64,000 nt of DNA from Thalassotalea loyana (GTDB lineage: Bacteria > Pseudomonadota > Gammaproteobacteria > Enterobacterales > Alteromonadaceae): the NCBI RefSeq assembly GCF_030161435.1, contig NZ_BSSV01000003.1, positions 186,001-250,000 of the forward strand. Direction: 5' to 3'. This document shows, piece after piece, positions 55,584 through 64,000 of the stretch. The number at the start of each line of letters is the position of its first letter. The first letter of the stretch is position 1. Made by a program: the position numbers and the translations under genes. The notes beneath the pieces are model-generated. The model had not been told where the DNA came from. It did no database searches and saw nothing but the letters and a program-made list of their open reading frames with translations.

Positions 55584-56858
55584 TTACTTTTTTGGATTCA
55601 TTGATAAATCAATATCACTAGATTTTGATTTGCTAGACTTTTGTCGGCTAAATATCGACTTGAGCGCACCCGATAAATTTACGGGTTTTGATGATTGGCC
55701 GAAAATACTATCAAAACTATCATTTAATCGGCCGTTACTTTCATGCTCACCAATACGCATTTGATTAATCTCATTTGGCTTTGCAAACCAGTCCAAATAA
55801 ACGTACGCCCACCTTATGAAACGACGTGCATTACTGCTCCTGCTTGCACTAGCTAATTGACGTTTTACCTGATTAGATTGATATCTTGGTTTCACGCGTT
55901 TTGCAGAGGCTTTACGCCATAAATAGACAATCGCAATGAAACATAGAATAGCAAATGCTATTTCTCGCCAATTGTGCGCCACTTGTTTAGCGAATTTCAA
56001 CATCTTCTCTTGAGGCGATAACTCACCTATTTGAATGATACGCTTTTCAAGTTTTGCATATTCTACTTGTTGGCTATCAACGTTAAACCATATAAGTTCG
56101 GTTGACGGTATCGTGACTTCACCACTTTCTTCAACAACATAATCAATCTCCTGAATCCGCTTTCCTAGTTTATTACCACGAGTATTATCGTCGATTAACT
56201 GAGGCGTTTTAACATAATGAGCTAGCCCCGGAATTGCTGGATGATTGATTTCTGGTAACATCATGGCCAACACACCGTCCGCCTCTATCGTAATCGTTCG
56301 CTTTATCGAATAGCCGGGCTTAAGGTTTTCAAAATCTTTATTCCATGACTCAGTTATCGCTAACGACTTTGCAGCCCACCATTGTTTTACATGTATCAAT
56401 TCCGCAGGCTGATTGACCCTAAAGGTCAGCGGTTTCGTATACACTTCTCCTTCAACGTCACCTATACCTGGCACAAACACTTTCATGCGAACTTTTATTG
56501 CTGGTATCTCGAATTGACCATCACCTTGAGGGAAAATTGAAAAACGTTTGTGCTGTACTACCCAACTAACACCGTTGCTTCGGCGTGTCTCGTTTGTACC
56601 AAAGCTATCTCGCTGCACAACAACAGCGTTTCCAACTTCAGGTAACGTAAACTTGTTTGCACCCTTGAACCATGTTTGGGTAGCAAACTCAATATTAGCT
56701 GTAAGCTCTTGGCCGACGACATACTCTCCTTCATCGGCAATGGTAATTTCTAGTTTAACTTCACCTCGTTCAACCAACTCTTCTAATGTGGTCGCATATC
56801 CCACAGGTGCAACAAAGATAAGAAGTAAAAGACATGTAAGGCGAATTAAATTACTCAT
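55584..56858 (-). CDS. batD: BatD-like membrane protein (oxygen tolerance/Bat family)
   Basis: A 424-residue protein. A signal peptide (to about residue 22) is followed by beta-sandwich domains typical of BatD (EYVVGQELTANIEFATQTWFKG, RFSIFPQGDGQFEIPAIKVRMKV, PGYSIKRTITIEADGVLAMMLP). One membrane helix lies near residues 296-312, and a basic cytoplasmic tail follows. In MoxR/Bat systems it is the last structural partner, probably presenting periplasmic domains to VWA proteins. Its start abuts the previous stop with AAGGAG inside that gene. The C-terminal 100 residues are lysine- and serine-rich. Confidence 0.85.
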   Translation of the reverse strand: MSNLIRLTCLLLLIFVAPVGYATTLEELVERGEVKLEITIADEGEYVVGQELTANIEFATQTWFKGANKFTLPEVGNAVVVQRDSFGTNETRRSNGVSWVVQHKRFSIFPQGDGQFEIPAIKVRMKVFVPGIGDVEGEVYTKPLTFRVNQPAELIHVKQWWAAKSLAITESWNKDFENLKPGYSIKRTITIEADGVLAMMLPEINHPAIPGLAHYVKTPQLIDDNTRGNKLGKRIQEIDYVVEESGEVTIPSTELIWFNVDSQQVEYAKLEKRIIQIGELSPQEKMLKFAKQVAHNWREIAFAILCFIAIVYLWRKASAKRVKPRYQSNQVKRQLASASRSSNARRFIRWAYVYLDWFAKPNEINQMRIGEHESNGRLNDSFDSIFGQSSKPVNLSGALKSIFSRQKSSKSKSSDIDLSMNPKK

Positions 56859-58472
56859 TTATTTCTCCTTATTATTAATTTGTATTTGAAACTTATTTGC
56901 TAAAAACTCTGCAGGGTCTTTTTGAACATTTTTCATCCACATTTCATTTAACGCTGGATCGTTGAGAATGTCGTCGGCACTGTATTGTTTTACTTCTTGT
57001 TTACGTTGATTCGTTTTCTCTTTCCGACCTTTTGACTTCTTAAACTTCTCATTATCAGCTTCTTCAGAACGTTCATTTTTTTCCTGTTTTTGAGATTGAC
57101 TCATCAGGTCTTTTGCCAAAATGATTTCTTGAACTAACTTAAGGTTATTAGCCACTTCGGACCAATTAGGATATTCATCAAGTAGCGCTAGATAAACGTC
57201 TTCAGCTTCCCAGTAACTTTCATTATGGGCATAGGAATTTGCCAAACCAAAACGTGCTTCTTTAGTTTTTAATCGTGAGAAATACTGTGCAGCTAACTCC
57301 CACTCTTCATTCAAATAATAGGAAGTTGCTTTCCAATGCGTATCTTCAAACGCCCTAGCCGCTTTGCCGTATTGTTTTGTATGAAAATACCATTGACCTT
57401 GTTGATTAGGCGTTACCCATTGGCTAATCAGATCACTTTCCATCGCGTACGTTGGACTTGATGGTAGCGCCAACATAAAAACAAACACAAAGCTACTCCA
57501 GCGGATACTCCACCCTTTTCTAAACCAGAGCAGATAAAACAACATTACCGGGAAAACAAGCCAGTAACCTCCGTCGATCCACGGAGCATGCTTTTCATCG
57601 GCTACCACAAAAAAGTTTTTGGTTTTACTTACTAATGTTTCGACGTCGCTTTTATCAACAGTGACCTTTTGGTAGAAGCCACCAGTTTGACTGACAAGGT
57701 TTTGCAATGATTTTTCATCTAATGTCGCAAAACTAATACCTTGAGCATCCTGCTCTTGTTGATTCAAGCCAACACCATAGACCAGAAGCTGATAGGGATA
57801 CTGATTGAAGAACTCAACAAATGCCGTTTGATCATCGACTGTTACGCCATCCGAAATTAGCAATACGGTTGCCGGCGTTTTTTCGTCTATAGGTACCTGT
57901 TCAATAATACGAAGCGCATTGTCAGCAAATTTGCCTGTTTTTGGCATGATTTCTGGTGTAACACCCGATAAATAGTTAATCAGAATATCTTTATCATTGG
58001 TCAGCGGTAGCACAGTATGTGCAGTGCCGGCATATACAATTAAGCTCGTATATCCGCTATCACGTTGAGTCAGCAAATCTTCAATTTTGTGTTTAGCTCG
58101 TTCGATTCTTGATGGTTGAATATCTTCCGTCGTCATTGATTCACTGGTATCAAGAATAACAAATAATACCGAAGCATCTTCAAGAAAAGGCGATGGTTGT
58201 CGTTGCCAACTTGGCCCCATCATCGTGATAATAATGGTAAACAAAAGACCCCAAGCAACTGTTTTTGGGTTAAATTTCTTATCTGCCTCTTTATTAGCAA
58301 TCAATTCATCGTAGATATGGGGTGCAAATGCTTGGTTATCATTTGCCTTTTTCTTTTGGCTCTGGCTGTTTTTCCAGATTAAACATCCAAGCACGATAAA
58401 TAACAGCCCCCACCACGGACGCAAAAAGTGAAACTGTTGGAAAAATTGATCAGAAAACAAGGAACTTAACAT
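56859..58472 (-). CDS. VWA and TPR protein (BatB/BatC fusion)
   Basis: A 537-residue membrane protein. Two N-terminal helices (about 20-34 and 73-86) are followed by a von Willebrand A domain with the MIDAS motif D108-TSES112 and LLISDGVTVDD. Helices near 298-312 and 318-336 precede TPR-like repeats (about 350-440: WYFHTKQYGKAARAFEDTHWKATSYYLNEEWELAAQYF). A charged lysine/glutamate-rich tail (about 450-500) completes it. BatB and BatC are separate genes in some bacteria and fused here. It directly abuts the BatA-like gene. Confidence 0.88.
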   Translation of the reverse strand: MLSSLFSDQFFQQFHFLRPWWGLLFIVLGCLIWKNSQSQKKKANDNQAFAPHIYDELIANKEADKKFNPKTVAWGLLFTIIITMMGPSWQRQPSPFLEDASVLFVILDTSESMTTEDIQPSRIERAKHKIEDLLTQRDSGYTSLIVYAGTAHTVLPLTNDKDILINYLSGVTPEIMPKTGKFADNALRIIEQVPIDEKTPATVLLISDGVTVDDQTAFVEFFNQYPYQLLVYGVGLNQQEQDAQGISFATLDEKSLQNLVSQTGGFYQKVTVDKSDVETLVSKTKNFFVVADEKHAPWIDGGYWLVFPVMLFYLLWFRKGWSIRWSSFVFVFMLALPSSPTYAMESDLISQWVTPNQQGQWYFHTKQYGKAARAFEDTHWKATSYYLNEEWELAAQYFSRLKTKEARFGLANSYAHNESYWEAEDVYLALLDEYPNWSEVANNLKLVQEIILAKDLMSQSQKQEKNERSEEADNEKFKKSKGRKEKTNQRKQEVKQYSADDILNDPALNEMWMKNVQKDPAEFLANKFQIQINNKEK

Positions 58473-58473
58473 C

Positions 58474-59454
58474 TTAATGCTCCACCTGTGAGTTTCGTCG
58501 CATACTCAAATAAAACACCATGAATAAATTCAATAACAGTGCACTACCAATGAACACATGATGTAGGCTTTGCTTGGGCCTAAAACTAATCGATGAAAAC
58601 TCTTGTTTTTCAATGTTCGCAATGGCTTTATAAGCATCAGCTAGTTGCTGTGTATCTAATGCTTGGAAGTATCCACCACCTGTTATTTCAGCCATTCGGG
58701 CTAAAGTCTCTGTATCTAGCTTTTGCTCGCCTACTGTTTGTGGATCACCAATAGCAATGGTATATATTTTTACTCCATAGGCTTTGGCTACTTTAGACGC
58801 ATCGACTGGGGGGACTTTACTTCCTGAGTCATTGCCGTCTGTTAAGATAATCAAAACACGATTTTCGGTATCACTTTCTTCAAAATGTTTTATTGCTAAA
58901 CCAACAGCGTCACCTATCACCGTGCTTGGGCCTGCCATACCAATTTGTAATTCATTTAAGAGTGTTAACCAAGTTTGGTGATCTTCACTAAATGGCATTT
59001 GTAAATAGGCAGATGAACCAAAGATAATAAGCCCAAGGCGATCTTTGTTTCGCTGAGTCGCGAGTTCTTGTAACACTGATTTAACGGTTGTTAATCGATC
59101 AACTTTTTCGCCTGGGGTAATTTCGAAATCTGTTGCGCTCATTGAACCTGATGAATCAACAGCAACCATTAGGTCTCGCCCAGTTTTTGTTTGCTCAATT
59201 GGCTCGCCTAATAACTGTGGCTTAGTCGCGGCAACAACCAATAAACACCAGGTTGCAATCAAGACAAAACGTTGTAGCTTACTGGGCTTGACAACTTCAG
59301 CACCATTTTGTGGTTTTTCGCAAGATACATCTATCAAATATTTAAAAAACGGTACGGTTACCATATGGGTTTGCTGTTTATAGTCGGGCAACAGACGAAC
59401 TAATAATGGCAATGGCAATAGCAACAATAAGTAAGGGTAAACAATTTCAATCAT
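58474..59454 (-). CDS. batA: VWA protein (BatA-like)
   Basis: A 326-residue inner-membrane protein. It has an N-terminal helix, a second helix near 64-76, a VWA domain with intact MIDAS D100-SSGS and ILTDGNDSGSKVPP, and a C-terminal helix near 303-318. Metal-dependent partner binding under control of a MoxR ATPase is the family model. Its start overlaps the end of the DUF4381 gene by 8 bases. Confidence 0.9.
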   Translation of the reverse strand: MIEIVYPYLLLLLPLPLLVRLLPDYKQQTHMVTVPFFKYLIDVSCEKPQNGAEVVKPSKLQRFVLIATWCLLVVAATKPQLLGEPIEQTKTGRDLMVAVDSSGSMSATDFEITPGEKVDRLTTVKSVLQELATQRNKDRLGLIIFGSSAYLQMPFSEDHQTWLTLLNELQIGMAGPSTVIGDAVGLAIKHFEESDTENRVLIILTDGNDSGSKVPPVDASKVAKAYGVKIYTIAIGDPQTVGEQKLDTETLARMAEITGGGYFQALDTQQLADAYKAIANIEKQEFSSISFRPKQSLHHVFIGSALLLNLFMVFYLSMRRNSQVEH

Positions 59455-60028
59455 CCTTTTGCCCTCTCATCTGTAACCACTGAGATAATCGCATCGTTTT
59501 TACTATTGGCCTAACGCCAGTGTATGGATGAACATCAATCCATTTAACGACCTGGGCAACAAGACCTTGCCATTGCTTTTCATCACAAACGATTTCATTA
59601 CGCTGGTATAGCGCTGCACCAAGCAAATAACGTGTGTTTTCACCAAAAATGTGTTGCTTAGAGTGAGAGTTAAGTAAGTCAAACCATGCATCACCCGTTT
59701 CCGCAGCAACGACTTCTCGACTAAAAACATAAAGCGACGTACCTTTTAGCAACTGAGCAATCATACTCAGACCATGCTGACTTGGGCCTTGACTTGCAAT
59801 ATGGTCAAGTTGCATTTTTGCTTGTTTGCGGTAACGGTTATTTTGCCAATAAATTACACGCTTTATTGTTAAATACGACAGCCAAATAAATACAGTAATG
59901 AACACATACTTCCACCCTGGTGCTAGTGGCAATAATGGCAATGGGTCAGGTAATAAAATCTCAGAAATGCCCTCTAACGCATAGTTACCAAATGGCATTT
60001 CTACAGGCACGGTTTCATTAGCCATCAT
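59447..60028 (-). CDS. DUF4381 family membrane protein
   Basis: A 193-residue protein with one membrane helix (about residues 42-58, WKYVFITVFIWLSYLTI) and a cytoplasmic helical part (KRVIYWQNNRYRKQAKMQLDHI and onward). It sits at the position between DUF58 and BatA where DUF4381 proteins are regularly found, and the LPDPLPLLPLAPGWK segment is typical. Two adjacent ATGs (60028 and 60025) are possible starts; GGGAG precedes both. It overlaps the DUF58 gene by 4 bases. Confidence 0.82.
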   Translation of the reverse strand: MMANETVPVEMPFGNYALEGISEILLPDPLPLLPLAPGWKYVFITVFIWLSYLTIKRVIYWQNNRYRKQAKMQLDHIASQGPSQHGLSMIAQLLKGTSLYVFSREVVAAETGDAWFDLLNSHSKQHIFGENTRYLLGAALYQRNEIVCDEKQWQGLVAQVVKWIDVHPYTGVRPIVKTMRLSQWLQMRGQKDD

Positions 60029-60954
60029 ACTGCTCCCAAATGTTGACGTATTTGCTTTGCAACATCGTCTTCAGTATTAAAACTCAACATAGGGATATTA
60101 TGTTTGGCAAAGGTTTTATGAATCCTCGACACAGCCTGTTTAGTGAAGGTGTTGTAGTCTTTAATTAACTTGCTATCTTTTGAGTCAATTTGCATTTGAA
60201 ACTCACCGTCACCAACGACTATATCCTGTAGTTTACCGATATCATGCTCTAAAGAGTCTGCAATGTAATAGACAATAATATCGTTGTGTTCGGTTATCTT
60301 AGATAGGCTCTCTAGCACCCGAGATTGCCTATCATTAAAATCAGAGATAACAATCACCAAGTAATCATGCGTTATGAGCTTTTCAGTCTTTGTTAACAAT
60401 TCAGGCATGGATAAGTTAGATGCATTAACTTCAGCGTTTGCGCGAAGCTTTTGATTGAACTTGGCGAGCAATGCCATATATTGTTGGATTTTCGCTCGGC
60501 TTCTTGTAGGAGGACACTCAACGAAGCGCTCGTCACCCAAAAATATAAAGCCAATCCGATCGCCATCTTCAAGTGCTTTCCAAGCCGTTAGCGCGGCCAA
60601 TTCGGCAGCGATAACAGACTTCATTTTCCATTGACTACCAAAGAACATCCCTCTGCGTTGGTCAACAATAATCATCACAGGCCTATCCTTCTCTTCTGCG
60701 TATATGCGGACATATGGCTTACGCATTCGATTTGTAACACGCCAATCCATTGAACGTATATCATCGCCCGGGCGATAGTCTCTAAGTTCGACAAAATCTA
60801 AACCGCGTCCACGAATTGATGAACGCTTGCGTCCCATCAACACACTTTTTACTGGCTGTCTTGGCAGAAAGCTAAAACCATGCGCATGATGTTTCAAGCG
60901 CATTAAATGTTTTAACGATGTATAAATTCTTTCATCTAAAGCTTGCTCATTCAT
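60025..60954 (-). CDS. DUF58 domain protein
   Basis: A 309-residue cytoplasmic protein of the standard MoxR-associated DUF58 type. The family signature GRGLDFVELRDYRPGDDIRSMDWRVTNRMRKPYVRIYAEEKDRPVMI-like stretch lies at about residues 48-95, followed by a VWA-like fold with DYLVIVISDFND. Its partners are the MoxR ATPase upstream (15-base gap) and DUF4381 downstream. Confidence 0.92.
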   Translation of the reverse strand: MNEQALDERIYTSLKHLMRLKHHAHGFSFLPRQPVKSVLMGRKRSSIRGRGLDFVELRDYRPGDDIRSMDWRVTNRMRKPYVRIYAEEKDRPVMIIVDQRRGMFFGSQWKMKSVIAAELAALTAWKALEDGDRIGFIFLGDERFVECPPTRSRAKIQQYMALLAKFNQKLRANAEVNASNLSMPELLTKTEKLITHDYLVIVISDFNDRQSRVLESLSKITEHNDIIVYYIADSLEHDIGKLQDIVVGDGEFQMQIDSKDSKLIKDYNTFTKQAVSRIHKTFAKHNIPMLSFNTEDDVAKQIRQHLGAV

Positions 60955-60968
60955 TTGGAGCCTCGCTC

Positions 60969-61937
60969 TTAAATCACAGCAACTTGTTTTATGATTTCAG
61001 TGATTACATCGTCGGTTGTTACACCATCTGCTTGCGCCTCATAACTTAACGCAATTCGGTGACGCAACACGTCTGCAACAATAGCGCGAACATCATCTGG
61101 ATCAACATAATCTTTACCATTTAACCAAGCTTGAGCACGGGCGCACTTATCAAGCGTAATCGTTGCACGAGGACTGGCTCCGACAGCAATCCAATCTTTC
61201 AGAGGGCCTTGCTCATATCGTTCTGGTTTTCGGGTTGCCATAATGATTGACACGATATACTTTTCTACATCCTCGGAAATATGCATATTTGAGACAATTT
61301 CCCGCGCTTGAAAAATAACGTCTTGATTGACTTTAACTGAGTCTTGTTTTTCCGCTGCTTCTTCACCACGAACCAATCGAATAATTGATAACTCCGCGTC
61401 ATCATCTGGGTAGTCAAGGTTAATCTTCATCGCAAAACGGTCCATTTGCGCCTCAGGTAAAGGGTAAGTGCCTTCTTGCTCGATTGGATTTTGAGTCGCT
61501 AAAACCATAAATAATGGAGGCAGCTTATAGCTCTTTCCCATCACCGTGACCTGGCGCTCTTCCATAGCTTCTAATAAGGCTGCTTGCACTTTTGCTGGTG
61601 CTCGGTTGATTTCATCCGCCAGCACTAAATTGTTAAATATAGGACCTTCTTTAAAGGTTAAGGTTGGCTTACCTTCTACCTCTTGATATACCTCGGTGCC
61701 CGTGACATCAGAGGGCAATAGATCAGGTGTAAATTGGATACGTCCAAGATCAGCTGCAAGCACTTGCGATAGCGTCCGAATCGAGCGTGTTTTTGCCGTC
61801 CCCGGTAAACCTTCAAGTAGCACATTGCCGTTGGTCAATAAAGCGATTGTAAGAGCGTTAACTAGCTTTTCCTGGCCTAAAACTGAATGATTAACCTCTG
61901 TTTGCAGAGCTTTAATTTGTTCAAGTAGCGTGGTCAT
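60969..61937 (-). CDS. moxR: MoxR-family AAA+ ATPase
   Basis: A 322-residue AAA+ chaperone-like ATPase. Walker A is GLPGTAKT (residues 43-50) and Walker B with downstream helix is LVLADEINRAPAKVQAALLEAMEE (about 105-128). Sensor 1 is LATQNPIEQEGTYPLPEAQMDRF, and the lid domain contains GASPRATITLDKCARA. MoxR ATPases remodel or insert metal into VWA-domain partners, here the two Bat-like VWA proteins of the same operon. First gene of the operon; the roughly 280-base region before it carries a hairpin and presumably the promoter. Confidence 0.94.
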   Translation of the reverse strand: MTTLLEQIKALQTEVNHSVLGQEKLVNALTIALLTNGNVLLEGLPGTAKTRSIRTLSQVLAADLGRIQFTPDLLPSDVTGTEVYQEVEGKPTLTFKEGPIFNNLVLADEINRAPAKVQAALLEAMEERQVTVMGKSYKLPPLFMVLATQNPIEQEGTYPLPEAQMDRFAMKINLDYPDDDAELSIIRLVRGEEAAEKQDSVKVNQDVIFQAREIVSNMHISEDVEKYIVSIIMATRKPERYEQGPLKDWIAVGASPRATITLDKCARAQAWLNGKDYVDPDDVRAIVADVLRHRIALSYEAQADGVTTDDVITEIIKQVAVI

Positions 61938-62172
61938 AATATCTCTTCTTCTAGTCCGTTGATTACTTGATGAAAAGCTTCATCAAGGAGTTATTTAGCG
62001 CTAAAGGTCTATCTATCAACCTAGCAGAAGGCCAAAATAAAAGCACTAAATTCAATCGCTTTTCTTACGATGTCAGCGTAGTTTTATACAAATCCATTCG
62101 CGTTTTTATTAATGTGATTATTTCCATATGGGCTTGTATAAAAGTAACTAACAACGTCCCTACTTGTTGCAT

Positions 62173-62202
62173 AAAGCAAGAGCGTTGGTACGCTCTTGCT
62201 TT
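62173..62202. terminator. Terminator hairpin after the sulfatase gene
   Basis: A perfect 12-bp stem (62173-62184 with 62191-62202), loop TTGGTA. It lies 15 bases past the sulfatase stop on the minus strand. The T-run is short in that direction, so some read-through into moxR is possible. Confidence 0.7.
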
Positions 62203-62216
62203 CTATTCGCAATTTT

Positions 62217-63803
62217 CTATTTGTTTGTTGCGTTTTCCCAAATACCTAACTGCTGAACTACGGTATCAAACGTCCAGTCACCAGGAACTTGTGACGGAGG
62301 GTATTCTTCGAACGTTCTTAAAAACTTAATAACCTCTGTAGCTGCTGGTGCCATCATATACATACGGTTTGCCCACCATACTTCATATGAGCCAGATTCA
62401 TCAGCTGCAATTTCGTATGGGTCTTGACGTAAATTCGTAATCGATGGTGCACGACGTTTTTCTAATTGGCAGAACCAGACACTCATACCTTCACAGTCTT
62501 GCTCTAACCATAAGAACTTCCAGTCACCCATACGGATACCCGCAACGTCACCGCTATCTGTCGCATAAACGTATTGTTTACGTGGCCAGTCTGAATTGTC
62601 GTCTGCAGTAGTATTTTTACCTTTCATTAACGCAGGCAGTAAGTTATAACCATCAAGCTTAACTTTATAATCACGACCATTAATCGTCGTACCTTTTGCT
62701 AAGCGTTCTGTGATTTTATCGTCACCCGTAGCAGCTAAGATCGTTGGCATCCAGTCATTATGAGCTGCAATTTCGTTCACAACTTGGCCTGCTGGGATTT
62801 TACCTGGCCAACGAACCATTGCTGGTACACGGAAGCCACCTTCCCATGTTGTGTTTTTCTCACCTTTGTAACGGTTTGTGCCGCCATCAGGCCAAGTGAA
62901 TTTTTCAGCACCATTGTCTGTTGAGTACATAACAATAGTATTATCAGCAATACCTAGATCATCTAACTTATCTAGCAATACACCGACGTGACCATCATGT
63001 TCGACTAGACCGTCACCGTATAAGCCGCCACGCTTAGAGATTCCTTTAGATTCATCTTTTAAGTGAGTCCAAACATGCATGCGTGAGGCATTCCACCAAA
63101 CAAAGAATGGCTTGTCTTGTTTATGTGCTTTATCAATAAATTTCAATGCGTGAGATAAAAACTCTTCATCAGCAGTTTCCATACGTTTTTTCGTCAATGG
63201 GCCCGTATCTTCGAGACGGCCGTCTGCAAATGAATGAATCACACCGCGAGGGCTAAATTGCTTAACCTGCTCCGGCGTCATGAACTTGTTGTAGTCCTCA
63301 TTTTCAGGCTCTTCTTCGGCATTTAAGTGATATAAATTACCGTAGAACTCATCGAAACCATGGTTAGTTGGTAAGTGAGAATCCTGGTCACCAAAATGGT
63401 TTTTACCAAATTGACCAGTAACATAACCTTTTTCTTTTAACAAACCCGCAATAGTTACGTCATCAACCATTGCACCTTCTTTGGCACCAGGTAAGCCGAC
63501 TTTTGTCAAGCCAGTACGCATTGGATGTTGACCAAAGATAAAAGCAGCGCGCCCTGCAGTGCACGAGTTTTCACCGTAATAGTCAGTGAAGATTGCACCC
63601 TCTTTTGCAATTCGGTCAATATTTGGTGTGAAGTGACCCGCTTGGCCCATAGTATATGCACTAAGGTTATCTTGGCCGATATCATCACCCCAAATTGCTA
63701 AAACGTTTGGGCGAGACGTATCTGTCGTTGCTAATGCAGGAGCTGCAACCGTAGCTAAAGTTAACGATACAGCGATGCTCTTTACTAATGTTTTTACTTG
63801 CAT
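62217..63803 (-). CDS. Secreted arylsulfatase (type I, cysteine-type FGly)
   Basis: A 528-residue sulfatase. A signal peptide (residues 1-25, APALA) is followed by the alkaline-phosphatase-like fold with metal aspartates D40-D41 in AIWGDDIG. The formylglycine motif is C81-TAGR, matching C-x-A-x-R. Later metal and substrate segments are STDNGAEKFTWPDGG, GEKNTTWEGGFRVPAMVRWPG and AAHNDWMPTILA. It hydrolyses sulfate esters in the periplasm or outside the cell; the substrate is not evident. It needs a formylglycine-generating enzyme, which is not in the window. The ATG at 63803 has GGAGG 8 bases upstream; the frame opens 30 bases earlier. Confidence 0.92.
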   Translation of the reverse strand: MQVKTLVKSIAVSLTLATVAAPALATTDTSRPNVLAIWGDDIGQDNLSAYTMGQAGHFTPNIDRIAKEGAIFTDYYGENSCTAGRAAFIFGQHPMRTGLTKVGLPGAKEGAMVDDVTIAGLLKEKGYVTGQFGKNHFGDQDSHLPTNHGFDEFYGNLYHLNAEEEPENEDYNKFMTPEQVKQFSPRGVIHSFADGRLEDTGPLTKKRMETADEEFLSHALKFIDKAHKQDKPFFVWWNASRMHVWTHLKDESKGISKRGGLYGDGLVEHDGHVGVLLDKLDDLGIADNTIVMYSTDNGAEKFTWPDGGTNRYKGEKNTTWEGGFRVPAMVRWPGKIPAGQVVNEIAAHNDWMPTILAATGDDKITERLAKGTTINGRDYKVKLDGYNLLPALMKGKNTTADDNSDWPRKQYVYATDSGDVAGIRMGDWKFLWLEQDCEGMSVWFCQLEKRRAPSITNLRQDPYEIAADESGSYEVWWANRMYMMAPAATEVIKFLRTFEEYPPSQVPGDWTFDTVVQQLGIWENATNK

Positions 63804-64000
63804 AAAAACCTCCAATGGGATGTTGTAAATCAAATTGTGAACTCATTTAAATCATGTTCAGTTTTACAAACGTTCAAAGGTTTTACTGTTAAAGAGTGTT
63901 AATTTTCTAATCGTATTGTGTTACCCAAATACCTATTTTTGACACGTTAAATCCCTGTTATTGCAATGATTTAGCCGCATACACTTGGCGAACACTAGAT

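Noticed and set aside
61967-62329. 120-codon plus-strand frame between moxR and the sulfatase
   Set aside because: It runs antisense into the conserved 3' end of the sulfatase gene and across the terminator hairpin; most likely chance.

Overview
The window looks like a chromosomal segment of a marine, alginate-degrading gammaproteobacterium of the Alteromonadales type (Colwellia, Thalassotalea or Pseudoalteromonas relatives). This rests on low GC by eye, many TonB-dependent receptors, a complete alginate utilisation locus, an arylsulfatase, and protein sequences that read like that order. No 16S gene or other decisive marker is present, so genus is not assigned.

Layout. 1-8.5 kb: housekeeping and accessory genes (fatty acid hydroxylase-type membrane protein, DUF1428 protein, KefB-type antiporter, single PAS protein, succinate-semialdehyde dehydrogenase, MAPEG protein, HAD phosphatase, ABM-fold protein). 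It ends in a SigZ-like ECF sigma gene with one in-frame stop codon. 8.5-16.5 kb: a solitary lacZ and a run of small membrane or secreted proteins, a porin-like beta-barrel and a Crp/Fnr regulator. 16.5-24.6 kb: a quinone oxidoreductase, an RND efflux pump (adaptor plus permease) with a divergent LysR regulator, and a second LysR gene divergent from a short SDR. 24.6-27.8 kb: a Fur-box-controlled siderophore receptor and a PepSY membrane protein.

27.9-48.0 kb: an alginate locus. A long minus-strand series runs TonB receptor, DEH reductase, PL6 lyase, PL17 oligoalginate lyase, KdgF, MFS uronate transporter, KDG kinase, KDPG aldolase and class II fructose-bisphosphate aldolase. Divergent from it are a PL7 lipoprotein with a discoidin-like domain, a small secreted protein, a multidomain lipoprotein with a duplicated 219-residue module, a second PL7 lyase and a FadR-type (GntR/FCD) regulator. 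Together they take alginate from surface cleavage through outer-membrane uptake and periplasmic saccharification to DEH, KDG, KDPG, then pyruvate plus glyceraldehyde-3-phosphate. TTGG(N)CCAA palindromes like those of UxuR/ExuR lie in the divergent promoter region and upstream of the regulator.

48.3-55.4 kb: a serine-hydrolase-fold protein that lacks its serine, then a compact 5.4-kb integrative element inserted in a tRNA-Ser(UGA) gene. The element has 90-bp direct repeats at its ends, a P4-type integrase beside the intact tRNA, clustered octamers at both ends that look like integrase arm sites, a lipoprotein, a winged-helix-like protein bracketed by related inverted repeats, and a 528-residue protein with three motifs reminiscent of family-A/T7-type single-subunit polymerases. 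This element is the best candidate here for something undescribed.

55.6-63.8 kb: a MoxR-DUF58-DUF4381-BatA-BatB/C-BatD operon preceded by a secreted arylsulfatase on the same strand.
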